A program made the position numbers and the translations under genes. A model generated the notes under the pieces. It was not told the DNA's origin. It was given only the letters and a program-made list of their open reading frames with translations, and searched no databases. Shown here one piece after another: positions 34,816-43,312 of a DNA stretch of 64,000 nt (position 1 is its first letter; each line of letters starts with the position of its first letter). Origin of the DNA: Prosthecobacter debontii (GTDB lineage: Bacteria > Verrucomicrobiota > Verrucomicrobiia > Verrucomicrobiales > Verrucomicrobiaceae); assembly GCF_900167535.1 (NCBI RefSeq), contig NZ_FUYE01000008.1, forward strand, positions 124,001-188,000, read 5' to 3'.

Positions 34816-36756
34816 TCACCAATCCTTGCCATTCGGCGCGGGGTCACGTGGGCGGACGAGTTGAGCTTTCTTGTGATCATCCGCATAGGTGCGCAGGAAG
34901 GCACGCGCTTCGTTGCGGCTGAACCCGGTGGCGTCATTGGTTTCTTCACCTTCTTCCGCCATCTGAGCCTGCTCTTTTCCTTCCCCAGGCTCATCCTGCT
35001 TGCCTTCATCGCCAGCCTGGATTTGTCCTTCGGGAAGGTCTTCTTTTTCTTCTTTCTCTCCTTTTTGTTTGCCTAAGCTTTCTTTGCGGCTGCGGTCTTT
35101 ATTGCCTTTGCCCTGACCGTTAGGATCACCATCCTCACCCTCTTCGTCCCCTTCTTCGCCTTTCTCGCCCTTTTGGCCTTTTTGTTTGTCGCCCTTTTGG
35201 CCTTTGTTCCCCTGCTGCTCTTGCTGGTCCATCTGCTTCTGGAGTTCTTCCAGACGCTTTTTCACAAAGTCACGATTTTCTTCCAGTTCCTTGTTTTCGG
35301 GATCAAGCTTTAAGGCCGCATCAAAGTGCTTCACCGAATCTCGCCATGCTTTCAGGGTGAACTTCGGTTGTTTAGCCAGCACCCGATCTCCTTGATCATA
35401 CAGACTGTGTGCCAGCCCCTGATGTGCTTGCTCCTGAACCTCAGCTTCAGGAGATTCTAAAGCATCGCTGAAAGCGCCCACAGAGCGATCATAGTCCTTG
35501 ATCTGATGACTGGAGTATCCCAGCGCCTGCGCATAGCGATAGCGCACGGTGTCCGCGGGATGGTCATCCAGCAGCTTGCCGAACAGATCAGCCGCCAATT
35601 TATGATTCCCGTTCTTCAGAGCCTCTTCGGCTTTTTCTGGATCCGCTTCCTGGCTGCTGAAGATGGAAGCGATTTTATGATTCCAGTCGAAACCCGCTGC
35701 GGAAGCATTCGGTTCACTCAAGCCTAAGCTGAGCAAGGCCAAGGCTGGAGCCATCCGGCGAGCCCTGGGGGAAGATCGGATAAACCACGCAGTCATAAGT
35801 AACAATACTCCCATAGACAACGGCCATTGAAAACGTTCGATTGGCTTGACGAGTTGCTTCGCCTCATTCGTTTGAGCCTGAAGAGCCGAAAGCAGCTCTC
35901 GGACCACCGAAGCCGCCAGCGGCTGGGACCCGAGCTTCAAATATCTACCCCGAGTGGTGGTGGCGATCTCTTGCAGAACAGTGCTCTCCAACTTGGTCTT
36001 CACCACATTGCCCTGACGATCTCGGATGTAGTCTCCCTGACGCTCAGGATCTGGATCTGGGATCAGCGACCCGGCATCGGTGCCCACCCCGACGGTGAGG
36101 ACGAGGATATTTTTTTTCGTCGCTTGCTGAGCGAGCTCACGAATCTGCTCATTCGGCTCACCTCCATCGCTGAAAAGGATCAGACCATGATTACGAGCCG
36201 GACTCTTTTCGAAAGTTTCCATGGCCAACTTGAGAGCCTTGCCCAAATCACTGCCACCGCGGGGCACCGAAGTGAAGTCCAGAGACTGAATCGCCTCGAT
36301 CACGGCTTCATGATCGGTGGTCAGAGGGGCCTGGAGATAGGCATTGCCCGCAAAAGCGATCAATCCGACTCGATCTGACGTCAACGTCGCCAGGAGATCC
36401 TGCGCTGCCAGCCGAGCACGAGTGAGTCGATCCGGAGTGATGTCATTGGACAGCATCGAGCGGGAGGTATCGATCGCAATAATTACATTACGCCCTGACT
36501 CCATCTGCACGGTTTTATCTTCCCCCCAACGTGGTTGGGCGATGGTGATGATGAAACAGGTCAGAGCGAGCAATTGCAGCACAAAGATCCCCCACGCTTG
36601 TCCGCTGGGCAGACGCGTGACCAGTTGCTCACGCAAGCGCGGGGCCGTCATCCCGCTGACAATGCTTTGAGCACGCTGACCTGACCACCAGCGCAGGCCG
36701 ATTAAGATCGGCAGAGCGAGCAGCAGATAAAGCAGATGAGGAGAAGCGAACGTCAT
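34816..36756 (-). CDS. batB: BatB/BatC-like fusion: VWA domain, TPR repeats and low-complexity tail
   Basis: A 646-residue protein joining a VWA protein with a TPR protein. Residues about 1-330 contain the membrane helix near the N-terminus (FVLQLLALTCFIITIA) and a von Willebrand A domain with MIDAS motif AIDTSRSM. A second helix follows at about 305-330. After about 350 come TPR-like repeats (KLAADLFGKLLDDHPADTVRYRYAQALGY). Residues about 500-640 are a striking low-complexity stretch of Gly, Lys, Gln and Glu (GQKGDKQKGQKGEKGEEGDE). The gene is 9 bp downstream of batA on the same strand. In other bacteria the VWA part (BatB) and the TPR part (BatC) are separate genes. The complex scaffold function is from the family. 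Confidence 0.82.
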   Translation of the reverse strand: MTFASPHLLYLLLALPILIGLRWWSGQRAQSIVSGMTAPRLREQLVTRLPSGQAWGIFVLQLLALTCFIITIAQPRWGEDKTVQMESGRNVIIAIDTSRSMLSNDITPDRLTRARLAAQDLLATLTSDRVGLIAFAGNAYLQAPLTTDHEAVIEAIQSLDFTSVPRGGSDLGKALKLAMETFEKSPARNHGLILFSDGGEPNEQIRELAQQATKKNILVLTVGVGTDAGSLIPDPDPERQGDYIRDRQGNVVKTKLESTVLQEIATTTRGRYLKLGSQPLAASVVRELLSALQAQTNEAKQLVKPIERFQWPLSMGVLLLMTAWFIRSSPRARRMAPALALLSLGLSEPNASAAGFDWNHKIASIFSSQEADPEKAEEALKNGNHKLAADLFGKLLDDHPADTVRYRYAQALGYSSHQIKDYDRSVGAFSDALESPEAEVQEQAHQGLAHSLYDQGDRVLAKQPKFTLKAWRDSVKHFDAALKLDPENKELEENRDFVKKRLEELQKQMDQQEQQGNKGQKGDKQKGQKGEKGEEGDEEGEDGDPNGQGKGNKDRSRKESLGKQKGEKEEKEDLPEGQIQAGDEGKQDEPGEGKEQAQMAEEGEETNDATGFSRNEARAFLRTYADDHKKAQLVRPRDPAPNGKDW

Positions 36757-36765
36757 GAGAACAGG

Positions 36766-37791
36766 TCAAGTAGCCACAGCCACGGGAGCCGTATCGAGTA
36801 AAGTGAAGCGCAGCAGCAAGCCCAGCGCGAGCAAGGCAGCGGCTAGAGCCGCCGGCACAAAGAAGAGTTCCTCGGTCTCGACAATGCTGCGCTTTTTGAT
36901 CTCGGATTTCTCCAAGCGGTCAATGGTATCAAAAATGTCCTTCAGTGCGGACAGATCCTGCGCCATGTAGAAATTGCCCCCCCCGATCCGTGCGACCTCC
37001 TGGAGCGTGCCTTCATCGAACTCCTGACGGCCACTGGTGATGACTCGGCCATTCGGCAACGGAATCATGTGAACCCCGGGCGTGCCGATGGCAATGGTGT
37101 AGATCTTCTGTCCCAGAGTGGCCGCCAGTTTAGCTGCATCCTGCGGGCTCAGCTTACCGCTGTTGTTCGCGCCATCGGTCAGCAAGATGATGACCTTACT
37201 CGGCACATCCTCTTTATCCAGACGCCGTGCCGCAGCCGCCAAGCCGGAACCAATCGCGGTGCCATCCTCCATCACGCCTGTCTGCACACGATCCAGGTTC
37301 GATTCAAGCCACTCGTGATCCAAAGTCAGCGGACAAGGTTGATAAGGTGCGCCCGCAAACGCCACAATGCCCACACGGTCATTGTTACGCCCACGAATGA
37401 AATCACGCATCACCCGCTTAGCGGCCGTGAGGCGGTTGACCGGAGAACCGCCGATGTAAAAGTCCTCGATCAGCATGGACAATGAAACGTCCACCGTCAG
37501 GCAGATGGCGATGCCCTCCGTTTTATCTTCATCATGCGAAATGACCTTCTGAGGTCGTGCTAAAGCCACAATGGCGGCAAAGAGGCTGAACAACACCCAT
37601 CCCAGCAAGGTATTCCCCCTCGAAGATTTGGCCTTAAAACCCAGATCTTTGAGAATGAAGGCGGTGGGAAAATTCACCGCCGGGGCCTTCCCCGGCTTGC
37701 CACGCCACCAAGCCATCAGCGGCAGTAAGACCAGCGCATACAGCCATTCCGGCCGAGCTAAGATGATGTCAGGCAGAAAGGGCACATTCAT
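36766..37791 (-). CDS. batA: BatA-like VWA-domain membrane protein
   Basis: A 341-residue protein with an N-terminal helix pair (from WLYALVLLPLMAWWRGKPGKA), a cytoplasmic or periplasmic VWA domain with MIDAS motif CLTVDVSLSML, and the conserved TDGANNSGKL and GTPGVHMIPLPNG segments, then a C-terminal helix (PAALAAALLALGLLLRF). It corresponds to BatA in the Bat complex. The start overlaps the stop of the preceding DUF4381-like gene by four bases (ATGA), showing coupled translation. Confidence 0.88.
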   Translation of the reverse strand: MNVPFLPDIILARPEWLYALVLLPLMAWWRGKPGKAPAVNFPTAFILKDLGFKAKSSRGNTLLGWVLFSLFAAIVALARPQKVISHDEDKTEGIAICLTVDVSLSMLIEDFYIGGSPVNRLTAAKRVMRDFIRGRNNDRVGIVAFAGAPYQPCPLTLDHEWLESNLDRVQTGVMEDGTAIGSGLAAAARRLDKEDVPSKVIILLTDGANNSGKLSPQDAAKLAATLGQKIYTIAIGTPGVHMIPLPNGRVITSGRQEFDEGTLQEVARIGGGNFYMAQDLSALKDIFDTIDRLEKSEIKKRSIVETEELFFVPAALAAALLALGLLLRFTLLDTAPVAVAT

Positions 37792-38321
37792 GGGCGATCC
37801 TCCTCCAGATAACCGATGGCTTTTTCAACCAAGGCCTGTGCAGCCTGGGAACTCGAAGGCACGGGAGCAAACGACAACTCATCCCATAGAGCGGCGAGAG
37901 ACGCATACTTCATCAGCCGAGGAGAGGCTGGGGGTGTTTCAGTGCTCTCAAAAATCTCCCGGGTGGTGCGGAAGGGGGCTGGAATATTGTAACGGTCAAA
38001 AAAGTATCGCCGCAGGATCTCCGATACCTCCGCGCTTGTTTGTCCCGGTGGCTGGCTGGCCGCTTGCGGCAGCAAATTTTTCAGCGCGTTCATGGCAATG
38101 CTCCAGGGCTTCTTCGGGGCCGGAGGCGAGGGCTGGCGAGGCCGCAGCAAAAGCCACAGAACCAAGGTCAGCAACGCCACCAAAAGCAGCGCTGCCAGCA
38201 GGTAAACCCAGACCGGAACCGGTGCTGGGGGAAGAAAAACTTGAGGCAAGTCAGGATGCGGCAGGGGCTGAAGAGGCGGCCCTGCCGGGGCCTGCGCCTG
38301 GGCTAACCAAAGATTCATCAT
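37788..38321 (-). CDS. DUF4381-like membrane protein of the Bat locus
   Basis: A 177-residue protein with one membrane helix at about residues 38-60 (VYLLAALLLVALLTLVLWLL), a Pro-rich N-terminal outer segment and a cytoplasmic alpha-helical domain containing EVSEILRRYFFDRYNIPAP and LWDELSFAP. Such proteins sit between DUF58 and BatA genes in Bat operons, and Pfam DUF4381 fits by context and layout. Function is unknown; a structural role in the VWA complex is likely. It overlaps batA by four bases and shares one base with the preceding DUF58 stop (TGATG). Confidence 0.75.
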   Translation of the reverse strand: MMNLWLAQAQAPAGPPLQPLPHPDLPQVFLPPAPVPVWVYLLAALLLVALLTLVLWLLLRPRQPSPPAPKKPWSIAMNALKNLLPQAASQPPGQTSAEVSEILRRYFFDRYNIPAPFRTTREIFESTETPPASPRLMKYASLAALWDELSFAPVPSSSQAAQALVEKAIGYLEEDRP

Positions 38322-39229
38322 CAGCGCTTCCTCCTTCTGCGAGCTCTAAAGTAAGCCTTCATCGCGGGAGCATAATCATCATCCAGCCGCACATCGATGC
38401 GCTCGACCCCGTTTTTGCGCAGCATGCGCATCAGGCCATCCTGGCGCTCGCCGACGGCCTGCGCGTATTGCTGCCGCACCCCAGGATGGGACGTGTTAAC
38501 GACAAATTGCTCTCCGGTTTCAGGGTCCTGCAGACAGATGCGGCCGACCTTGGGCAACTCCCACTCCCGGGGATCACTGATTTGGGCGGCGACGACATCA
38601 TGCTTCGCAGCCACGGCGCGGAGGTTGTGCTCCCAATTCGCATTCGGCGTCAGGAAGTCTGAAACCACCACCACGAGGGCACGATGAGCGATCCGCTCGA
38701 TGGCCAAATCCAACGCTGGAGCCAAATCTGTCTTCGCGCTTTTAGGACGAATGGTCAGGATGTCTCGCAAGATCCGCAAGGCATGAGGGCTGCCCTTTCG
38801 CGCCGGCAGATAGTGCTCGATCCGATCTGAGACGAGGATCAATCCCACCTTGTCTTGATTCTGCACCGCACTGAAGGCAAAGACCGCGGCCACCTCGGCA
38901 GCGCGTTCCCTTTTGCTATCCTCCTGGCTGCCATAGTCGCCCGAGCCACTGACATCCACAACGATCATGACCGTCAGCTCACGCTCCTCAATGTACTTGC
39001 GCACAAAGGGCTCGTTCATACGAGCCGTGACGTTCCAATCCAAGAAGCGCACGTCATCCCCCGCTTGATACTCACGGAAATCATCGAACTCGATCCCCTG
39101 CCCTTTAAAGCGGGAATGATATTGACCGCCCAAAGTCTCTTTCACCATGCCACGGGTGATCAATTCAATGCGCCTCACCCGCTTGAGAATGCGGGTGAGT
39201 TGTTCGTCGTTGTCTGGGGTATTCAGCAT
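38321..39229 (-). CDS. DUF58 family VWA-like protein of the Bat/MoxR locus
   Basis: A 302-residue cytoplasmic protein with the DUF58 hallmark RRIELITRGMVKETLGGQYHSR and FDDFREYQAGDDVRFLDWNVTAR. The VWA-like fold has the metal-site motif VVDVSGSGDYGS. Proteins of this kind are nearly always encoded next to a MoxR ATPase and are thought to act with it in chaperone-like assembly. It is 74 bp downstream of the MoxR gene and directly precedes the DUF4381-like gene with a one-base overlap (TGATG). Catalytic activity is not expected. Confidence 0.9.
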   Translation of the reverse strand: MLNTPDNDEQLTRILKRVRRIELITRGMVKETLGGQYHSRFKGQGIEFDDFREYQAGDDVRFLDWNVTARMNEPFVRKYIEERELTVMIVVDVSGSGDYGSQEDSKRERAAEVAAVFAFSAVQNQDKVGLILVSDRIEHYLPARKGSPHALRILRDILTIRPKSAKTDLAPALDLAIERIAHRALVVVVSDFLTPNANWEHNLRAVAAKHDVVAAQISDPREWELPKVGRICLQDPETGEQFVVNTSHPGVRQQYAQAVGERQDGLMRMLRKNGVERIDVRLDDDYAPAMKAYFRARRRRKR

Positions 39230-39302
39230 GGAGACCGGCTGGACTTAAATGAAACAGCGTGAGCTTGAGACCTGAAAACCGAAGCGAGAGCATCGGCCAG
39301 AC

Positions 39303-40304
39303 TCACGGCACAGGCAGCTTATCGAGCAGTTGTTTGATCACCTCTTCACTGCTGACGCCCTCCGCCTCGGCCTCATACGAAAGCAGAATGCGGTGGCGCA
39401 AGATATCCGGTGCCAGATCCTTGATGTCCTGAGGCGTGACGTAATTGCGACCCGCCAAGAACGCATAGGCTTTGGCAGCCAGAGCCAAATTGATGGTGCC
39501 ACGAGGTGAAGCTCCGCAGCGAATCAGCAGTTTCAGGTGAGGGGCGAATGTCTCTGGCGCACGTGTGGCCTGGATGATGGCCACGATGTAGTCGCGGATT
39601 TTCTCATCCATATACAGAGAGTTCACCAGAACACGGCTGGCGACAACGTCTTCCGCCTTGGCCACTTGACTGACTTCCAGCTTGGGAGAGCTCGTAGCCA
39701 TCGCATCCAACACCTTCCGCTCCTCTGCTGGGCTGGGATACACCACCCGCACTTTGAAAAGGAAGCGGTCGAGCTGCGCCTCAGGGAGCGTGTAAGTCCC
39801 CTCCTGATCGATCGGGTTCTGAGTGGCCAGCACCATGAAGGGATCAGGAAGCTTGTAGGTGTTGTCACCGATCGTCACCTGACGCTCCTGCATGGCTTCC
39901 AGCAGGGCGCTCTGCACCTTGGCAGGAGCACGGTTGATTTCGTCAGCCAGCACGAGATTGGCAAAAATCGGCCCCAGGCGAGGTGAAAAGCTGCCGTCCT
40001 TCGGGTGATAAACCATAGTGCCCAACACATCCGCAGGCAGGAGATCCGGAGTAAACTGGATGCGCTTGAACTGTGCGTGCAGTGCCCCCGACAAGGTGCG
40101 CACGGCGAGTGTCTTCGCTAAGCCAGGAACACCTTCCAAAAGCACGTGGCCATTGGTCAGGAGGGCGACCAGCAATCGATCCACAAGCTCCGTCTGCCCG
40201 ACGAGCACGCGGGCAATCTCGGCCCGCAACGGAGCAACCCACGTGGATGCTTTTTCAATGGAAGTTGAATCAGGAATGGCTGGCGGTGATACAGAAACAG
40301 ACAT
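39303..40304 (-). CDS. moxR: MoxR-family AAA+ ATPase
   Basis: A 333-residue AAA+ ATPase. Walker A is GVPGLAKTLAVRTL (around residue 60), Walker B is LVLADEINRAPAKVQSALLE with the following sensor ATQNPIDQEGTYTLPEAQLDRF and arginine region. MoxR proteins are thought to act as chaperones that mature or insert cofactors into partner proteins, working with the VWA/DUF58 proteins encoded downstream. It is the first gene of the leftward Bat operon. The start ATG at 40304 is preceded by a 383-bp non-coding spacer holding a dispersed repeat. Confidence 0.93.
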   Translation of the reverse strand: MSVSVSPPAIPDSTSIEKASTWVAPLRAEIARVLVGQTELVDRLLVALLTNGHVLLEGVPGLAKTLAVRTLSGALHAQFKRIQFTPDLLPADVLGTMVYHPKDGSFSPRLGPIFANLVLADEINRAPAKVQSALLEAMQERQVTIGDNTYKLPDPFMVLATQNPIDQEGTYTLPEAQLDRFLFKVRVVYPSPAEERKVLDAMATSSPKLEVSQVAKAEDVVASRVLVNSLYMDEKIRDYIVAIIQATRAPETFAPHLKLLIRCGASPRGTINLALAAKAYAFLAGRNYVTPQDIKDLAPDILRHRILLSYEAEAEGVSSEEVIKQLLDKLPVP

Positions 40305-40687
40305 GCGGCAGGAAAGCTCAATGGTGGCAGGTAGAGAGTCAAGACAGGACCTCTATGTTCAAAACGACAGAACCACGTTTTTTTGCCGCAAAAGATTCTC
40401 TATTTGCCTCGAAACCCACAATTCAGCAGAAGGCGGTCACCAAACGCACCTGACACAGGGACCCCAAGCGCGCACTTCCGGCGGAATCGTGGGCACATCG
40501 GGCCACCCGCCGCCTCAGTGCCAACGACGCGGCAGGCCGATGGACCGGAGCGCGAGTAGGGCTCCGCCATACTCGCCTAGCATTCCCAGGATGACGAATA
40601 CCGAAAAAGGTGGGGGTGGTTTTGACCGTCGCAGGGGCCTTGGCCGAGCGGCATCGAAGCCGAAACAAGTGGACAACTCGGTAGTGA
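40305..40687. other. Non-coding spacer (383 bp) upstream of moxR with a dispersed repeat
   Basis: I see no gene here. The part next to moxR is AT-leaning and contains a run of T residues near 40377, while the part next to rsgA contains the dispersed element copy at 40532-40644. Promoter boxes for moxR, if present, must lie in the first 150 bp, but no clear pair was found. The rsgA gene on the left ends at 40688 on the same strand, so the element sits between its stop and moxR's upstream region. Confidence 0.6.
40532..40644. repeat. Dispersed intergenic repeat, copy B
   Basis: This is the inverted counterpart of 16543-16656. Its reverse complement shares long blocks with that copy, such as TCATCCTGGGAA and GGCGAGTA, with scattered substitutions and small indels. 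The centre GAGTAGGGCTCCGCCATACTC can fold into a hairpin. Confidence 0.75.
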
Positions 40688-41803
40688 CTAACGCTGGCGC
40701 CGCTCCCTCGGCTCCAACTCGTGATCTGGGTCCCGACGCTTTTCATACTGCCTCACCTTGCTTTTCAGCTCCCGCTTGGAGCGACGCTCCACCGTCATTT
40801 GGCGCTTGCGGCGGCTCTGGCGGAGTTTCTCGATCTCTTCGTCCAGCAGGAGATAGCTCTCATAGCGCCGCGGGTCCAGTTGCTCCGCCTCAAGGGCGGC
40901 CCGGATGGCACAGCCAGCATCCTTACCGTGTTTACAGTCTGAAAATCGGCACTGCAAAGCCAGTTCTTCAATGTCCAAAAAGCCCTCCCGCAAGGTCTTT
41001 TCATCCGTCCACATCTGCACCTCTTTGATGCCGGGATTGTCGATGAGAACACCGCCTTTGGGCAGGATGATCAATTCGCGCGCCGTCGTCGTATGTCGCC
41101 CCTTGCCCGTGAGTTCATTGACGTCATCCGTCCACTGATACTCATCGCCCAAGAGCTGATTGAGGATGGAGGATTTCCCCACGCCGCTGGAGCCAATCAG
41201 TGTCACGGTCTGCCCTTTTTTGAGATACTGCCGGAGCACCGACAGCGTGCGCTTCTTATTCGCGCAGGTGATGAAGACATCCGCGTCGGGATTGAGCTCC
41301 TGAATCTCGGCCGCCGCCTCTTCATTATCCTCCTTCTCGTAGAGATCGGATTTATTGACGAGAACCACCGCTTTAGCCCCACTGCGCTTGATGAGGGTGA
41401 AGTAGCGCTCCATGCGACCGAGACTGAAATCGGTGCCCGCATCCGTCACCACCACCACCACATCCACATTGGCGGCGAGGACCTGCTCCTCCGTGCTCTT
41501 GCCTGCCATTTTACGTGAAAAGCAGGTGTGCCGGGGCAGGCGCGCACGGATGACATGCTCCTCGCCTTCATCGCCGACATCCAGAGCCACCCAATCTCCC
41601 ACCGCAGGCAACTCCGCATCCGTCTCGGCATCATGATAGACCTTGCCACTCATGATGGCTTCATACTCCTCGCCATCACCCACGAGAGCCCCGTAAGCGA
41701 TCTTGTTGTCACGGGTCAGCCGCGCAGGTTGCCAGCCTTGCTTGTAGTAAGGGGCAAACAGTTCTTCCCAGGTCTTATTCCAGCCGATGTCTTCCAACGT
41801 CAT
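40688..41803 (-). CDS. rsgA: Ribosome small subunit-dependent GTPase A
   Basis: A 371-residue circularly permuted GTPase that matures the 30S subunit. The permuted order is seen: G4 (VVLVNKSDL) precedes G1 (GSSGVGKSSILNQLLG), then G3 (DNPGIKEV). The C-terminal zinc finger has the ligands in CRFSDCKHGKDAGC, followed by helices. An N-terminal OB-fold precedes the GTPase. The length is slightly above E. coli RsgA. The ATG at 41803 is preferred because it opens the OB-fold region. The tail after about residue 330 is unusually rich in Arg, Lys and Glu (RQSRRKRQMTVERRSKRELK). Confidence 0.93.
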   Translation of the reverse strand: MTLEDIGWNKTWEELFAPYYKQGWQPARLTRDNKIAYGALVGDGEEYEAIMSGKVYHDAETDAELPAVGDWVALDVGDEGEEHVIRARLPRHTCFSRKMAGKSTEEQVLAANVDVVVVVTDAGTDFSLGRMERYFTLIKRSGAKAVVLVNKSDLYEKEDNEEAAAEIQELNPDADVFITCANKKRTLSVLRQYLKKGQTVTLIGSSGVGKSSILNQLLGDEYQWTDDVNELTGKGRHTTTARELIILPKGGVLIDNPGIKEVQMWTDEKTLREGFLDIEELALQCRFSDCKHGKDAGCAIRAALEAEQLDPRRYESYLLLDEEIEKLRQSRRKRQMTVERRSKRELKSKVRQYEKRRDPDHELEPRERRQR

Positions 41804-41868
41804 TGGCGGACATTCTAGGAGCGAATGGACAGGAATAAAGTCTCCATCACACTCTTCGTGATAAGATT

Positions 41869-43281
41869 TCAGGCCATGATTTCCTTGGCAACGGTTCCAT
41901 AAACATCGGTCAGCCGGAAGTCGCGTCCGGCGTAGCGGTAAGTGAGCTTCTCGTGATCCAGGCCCAACAGATGCAGAACCGTGGCGTGCCAGTCGTGAAT
42001 GTGCATCTTGTTTTCCACCGCTTCATAACCGTAGTCATCCGTGCGGCCATAGGTCATGCCGCCTTTGACCCCACCGCCTGCCATCCAGAGGGTAAACCCT
42101 TTGTTGTTATGATCCCGACCATCTTCGCCCTGACTGTACGGCGTGCGGCCAAACTCTCCGCCCCAGATGACCAGAGTATCTTTGAGTAGCCCACGCTGTT
42201 TGAGGTCCTGAAGAAGACCCGAGATCGGCTGATCAATCTCACTGCAATTGCGCTCCAGAGCCGTGCGCAGATTGAAATGATGGTCCCAATTTCCATGTGT
42301 GATCTCAATGAAGCGCACCCCAGCTTCCACCAGCTTCCGCGCCATGAGGCACTGCTTGCCAAAGGTGTCCGTGGTCTCATTGCCGATGCCATAGAGCGCT
42401 TTTGTCGCTGAGCTTTCCTTACTGAGATCGAGCACCTTGGGCACCTCCGCTTGCATACGGAAAGCCAGCTCATAGGATTCGATGACGCCCTCCACTTCAG
42501 CACTCACCCCACCATCCTGCTGCATGCGAGACTGGTTGAGCGCCTGGACCAAGTCCAACTGGGTGCGCTGCGCCTCCGTGCTAAAGCGATTGTTCTGGAT
42601 GTTCGCCATGCTGGCCTGATCCCCACCCCGCCCAAAACGGCGCGCCAAAGCACCACCGCCAGGAACTCCGGCACCGCCGATTTTTGTGCCTTGATAAATA
42701 GCGGGTAAAAAAGCACTGCCATAGCTCCGCGTGGCATTGCCCGGCGGATTGATGGTGATAAACCCGGGCAGGTTTTCATTCTGCGTGCCTAACCCATAGA
42801 GAGCCCATGACCCCAATGAAGGTCTGACAAACTGGGTTGTCCCCGTATGCATCTGGGTCACTGCCTGCGGATGCGCAGGGAGATCCGTGGACATGGAATG
42901 AATGAGGCACAGGTCATCCGCCTGCTTGGCCAAATGCGGCAGCAGTTCAGAAACCCACAAGCCGCTTTTCCCATACTGGCTAAACTTCCAGGGCGAGCGC
43001 ATCAGTTTCGCCTGGCCATAACGCCCGGCGATTGAGGGCGCACTTTTACCATCATCCGCCATCAGCTTGGGTTTATAGTCCAACAAATCCACATGAGACG
43101 GTGCCCCCTGCATGCACAGGAAAATCACATGCTTTGCCCGCGGTGCAAAGTGGGGTGACTTGGCCGCTAAAGCGGAACTGGCGCGCAAGGCCTGTTGCTG
43201 AGCCAGTGCGGCAAAGGCCAGATAGCCGAAGCCATTGGACGTGGTCTTCAAAAACTGACGGCGATTGAAAAACGGATTCAT
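41869..43281 (-). CDS. DUF1501 (sulfatase-like alkaline phosphatase superfamily) exported protein
   Basis: A 470-residue protein of the DUF1501 family, abundant in Planctomycetes and Verrucomicrobia and related in fold to sulfatases and alkaline phosphatases. The N-terminus FFNRRQFLKTTSNGF is a twin-arginine signal, predicting Tat export of a folded metalloprotein. Conserved segments include VIFLCMQGAPSHVDLLDYKP, containing a metal-ligand Asp, VRFIEITHGNWDHHFN and LVIWGGEFGRTPYSQ, which carry further potential metal ligands. It is immediately downstream of the DUF1549/DUF1553 gene (31-bp gap), the standard pair in this phylum. The reaction is unknown. Confidence 0.88.
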   Translation of the reverse strand: MNPFFNRRQFLKTTSNGFGYLAFAALAQQQALRASSALAAKSPHFAPRAKHVIFLCMQGAPSHVDLLDYKPKLMADDGKSAPSIAGRYGQAKLMRSPWKFSQYGKSGLWVSELLPHLAKQADDLCLIHSMSTDLPAHPQAVTQMHTGTTQFVRPSLGSWALYGLGTQNENLPGFITINPPGNATRSYGSAFLPAIYQGTKIGGAGVPGGGALARRFGRGGDQASMANIQNNRFSTEAQRTQLDLVQALNQSRMQQDGGVSAEVEGVIESYELAFRMQAEVPKVLDLSKESSATKALYGIGNETTDTFGKQCLMARKLVEAGVRFIEITHGNWDHHFNLRTALERNCSEIDQPISGLLQDLKQRGLLKDTLVIWGGEFGRTPYSQGEDGRDHNNKGFTLWMAGGGVKGGMTYGRTDDYGYEAVENKMHIHDWHATVLHLLGLDHEKLTYRYAGRDFRLTDVYGTVAKEIMA

Positions 43282-43312
43282 GGCATCAAGGAGGTGGAAT
43301 CAGGAAATCGAT

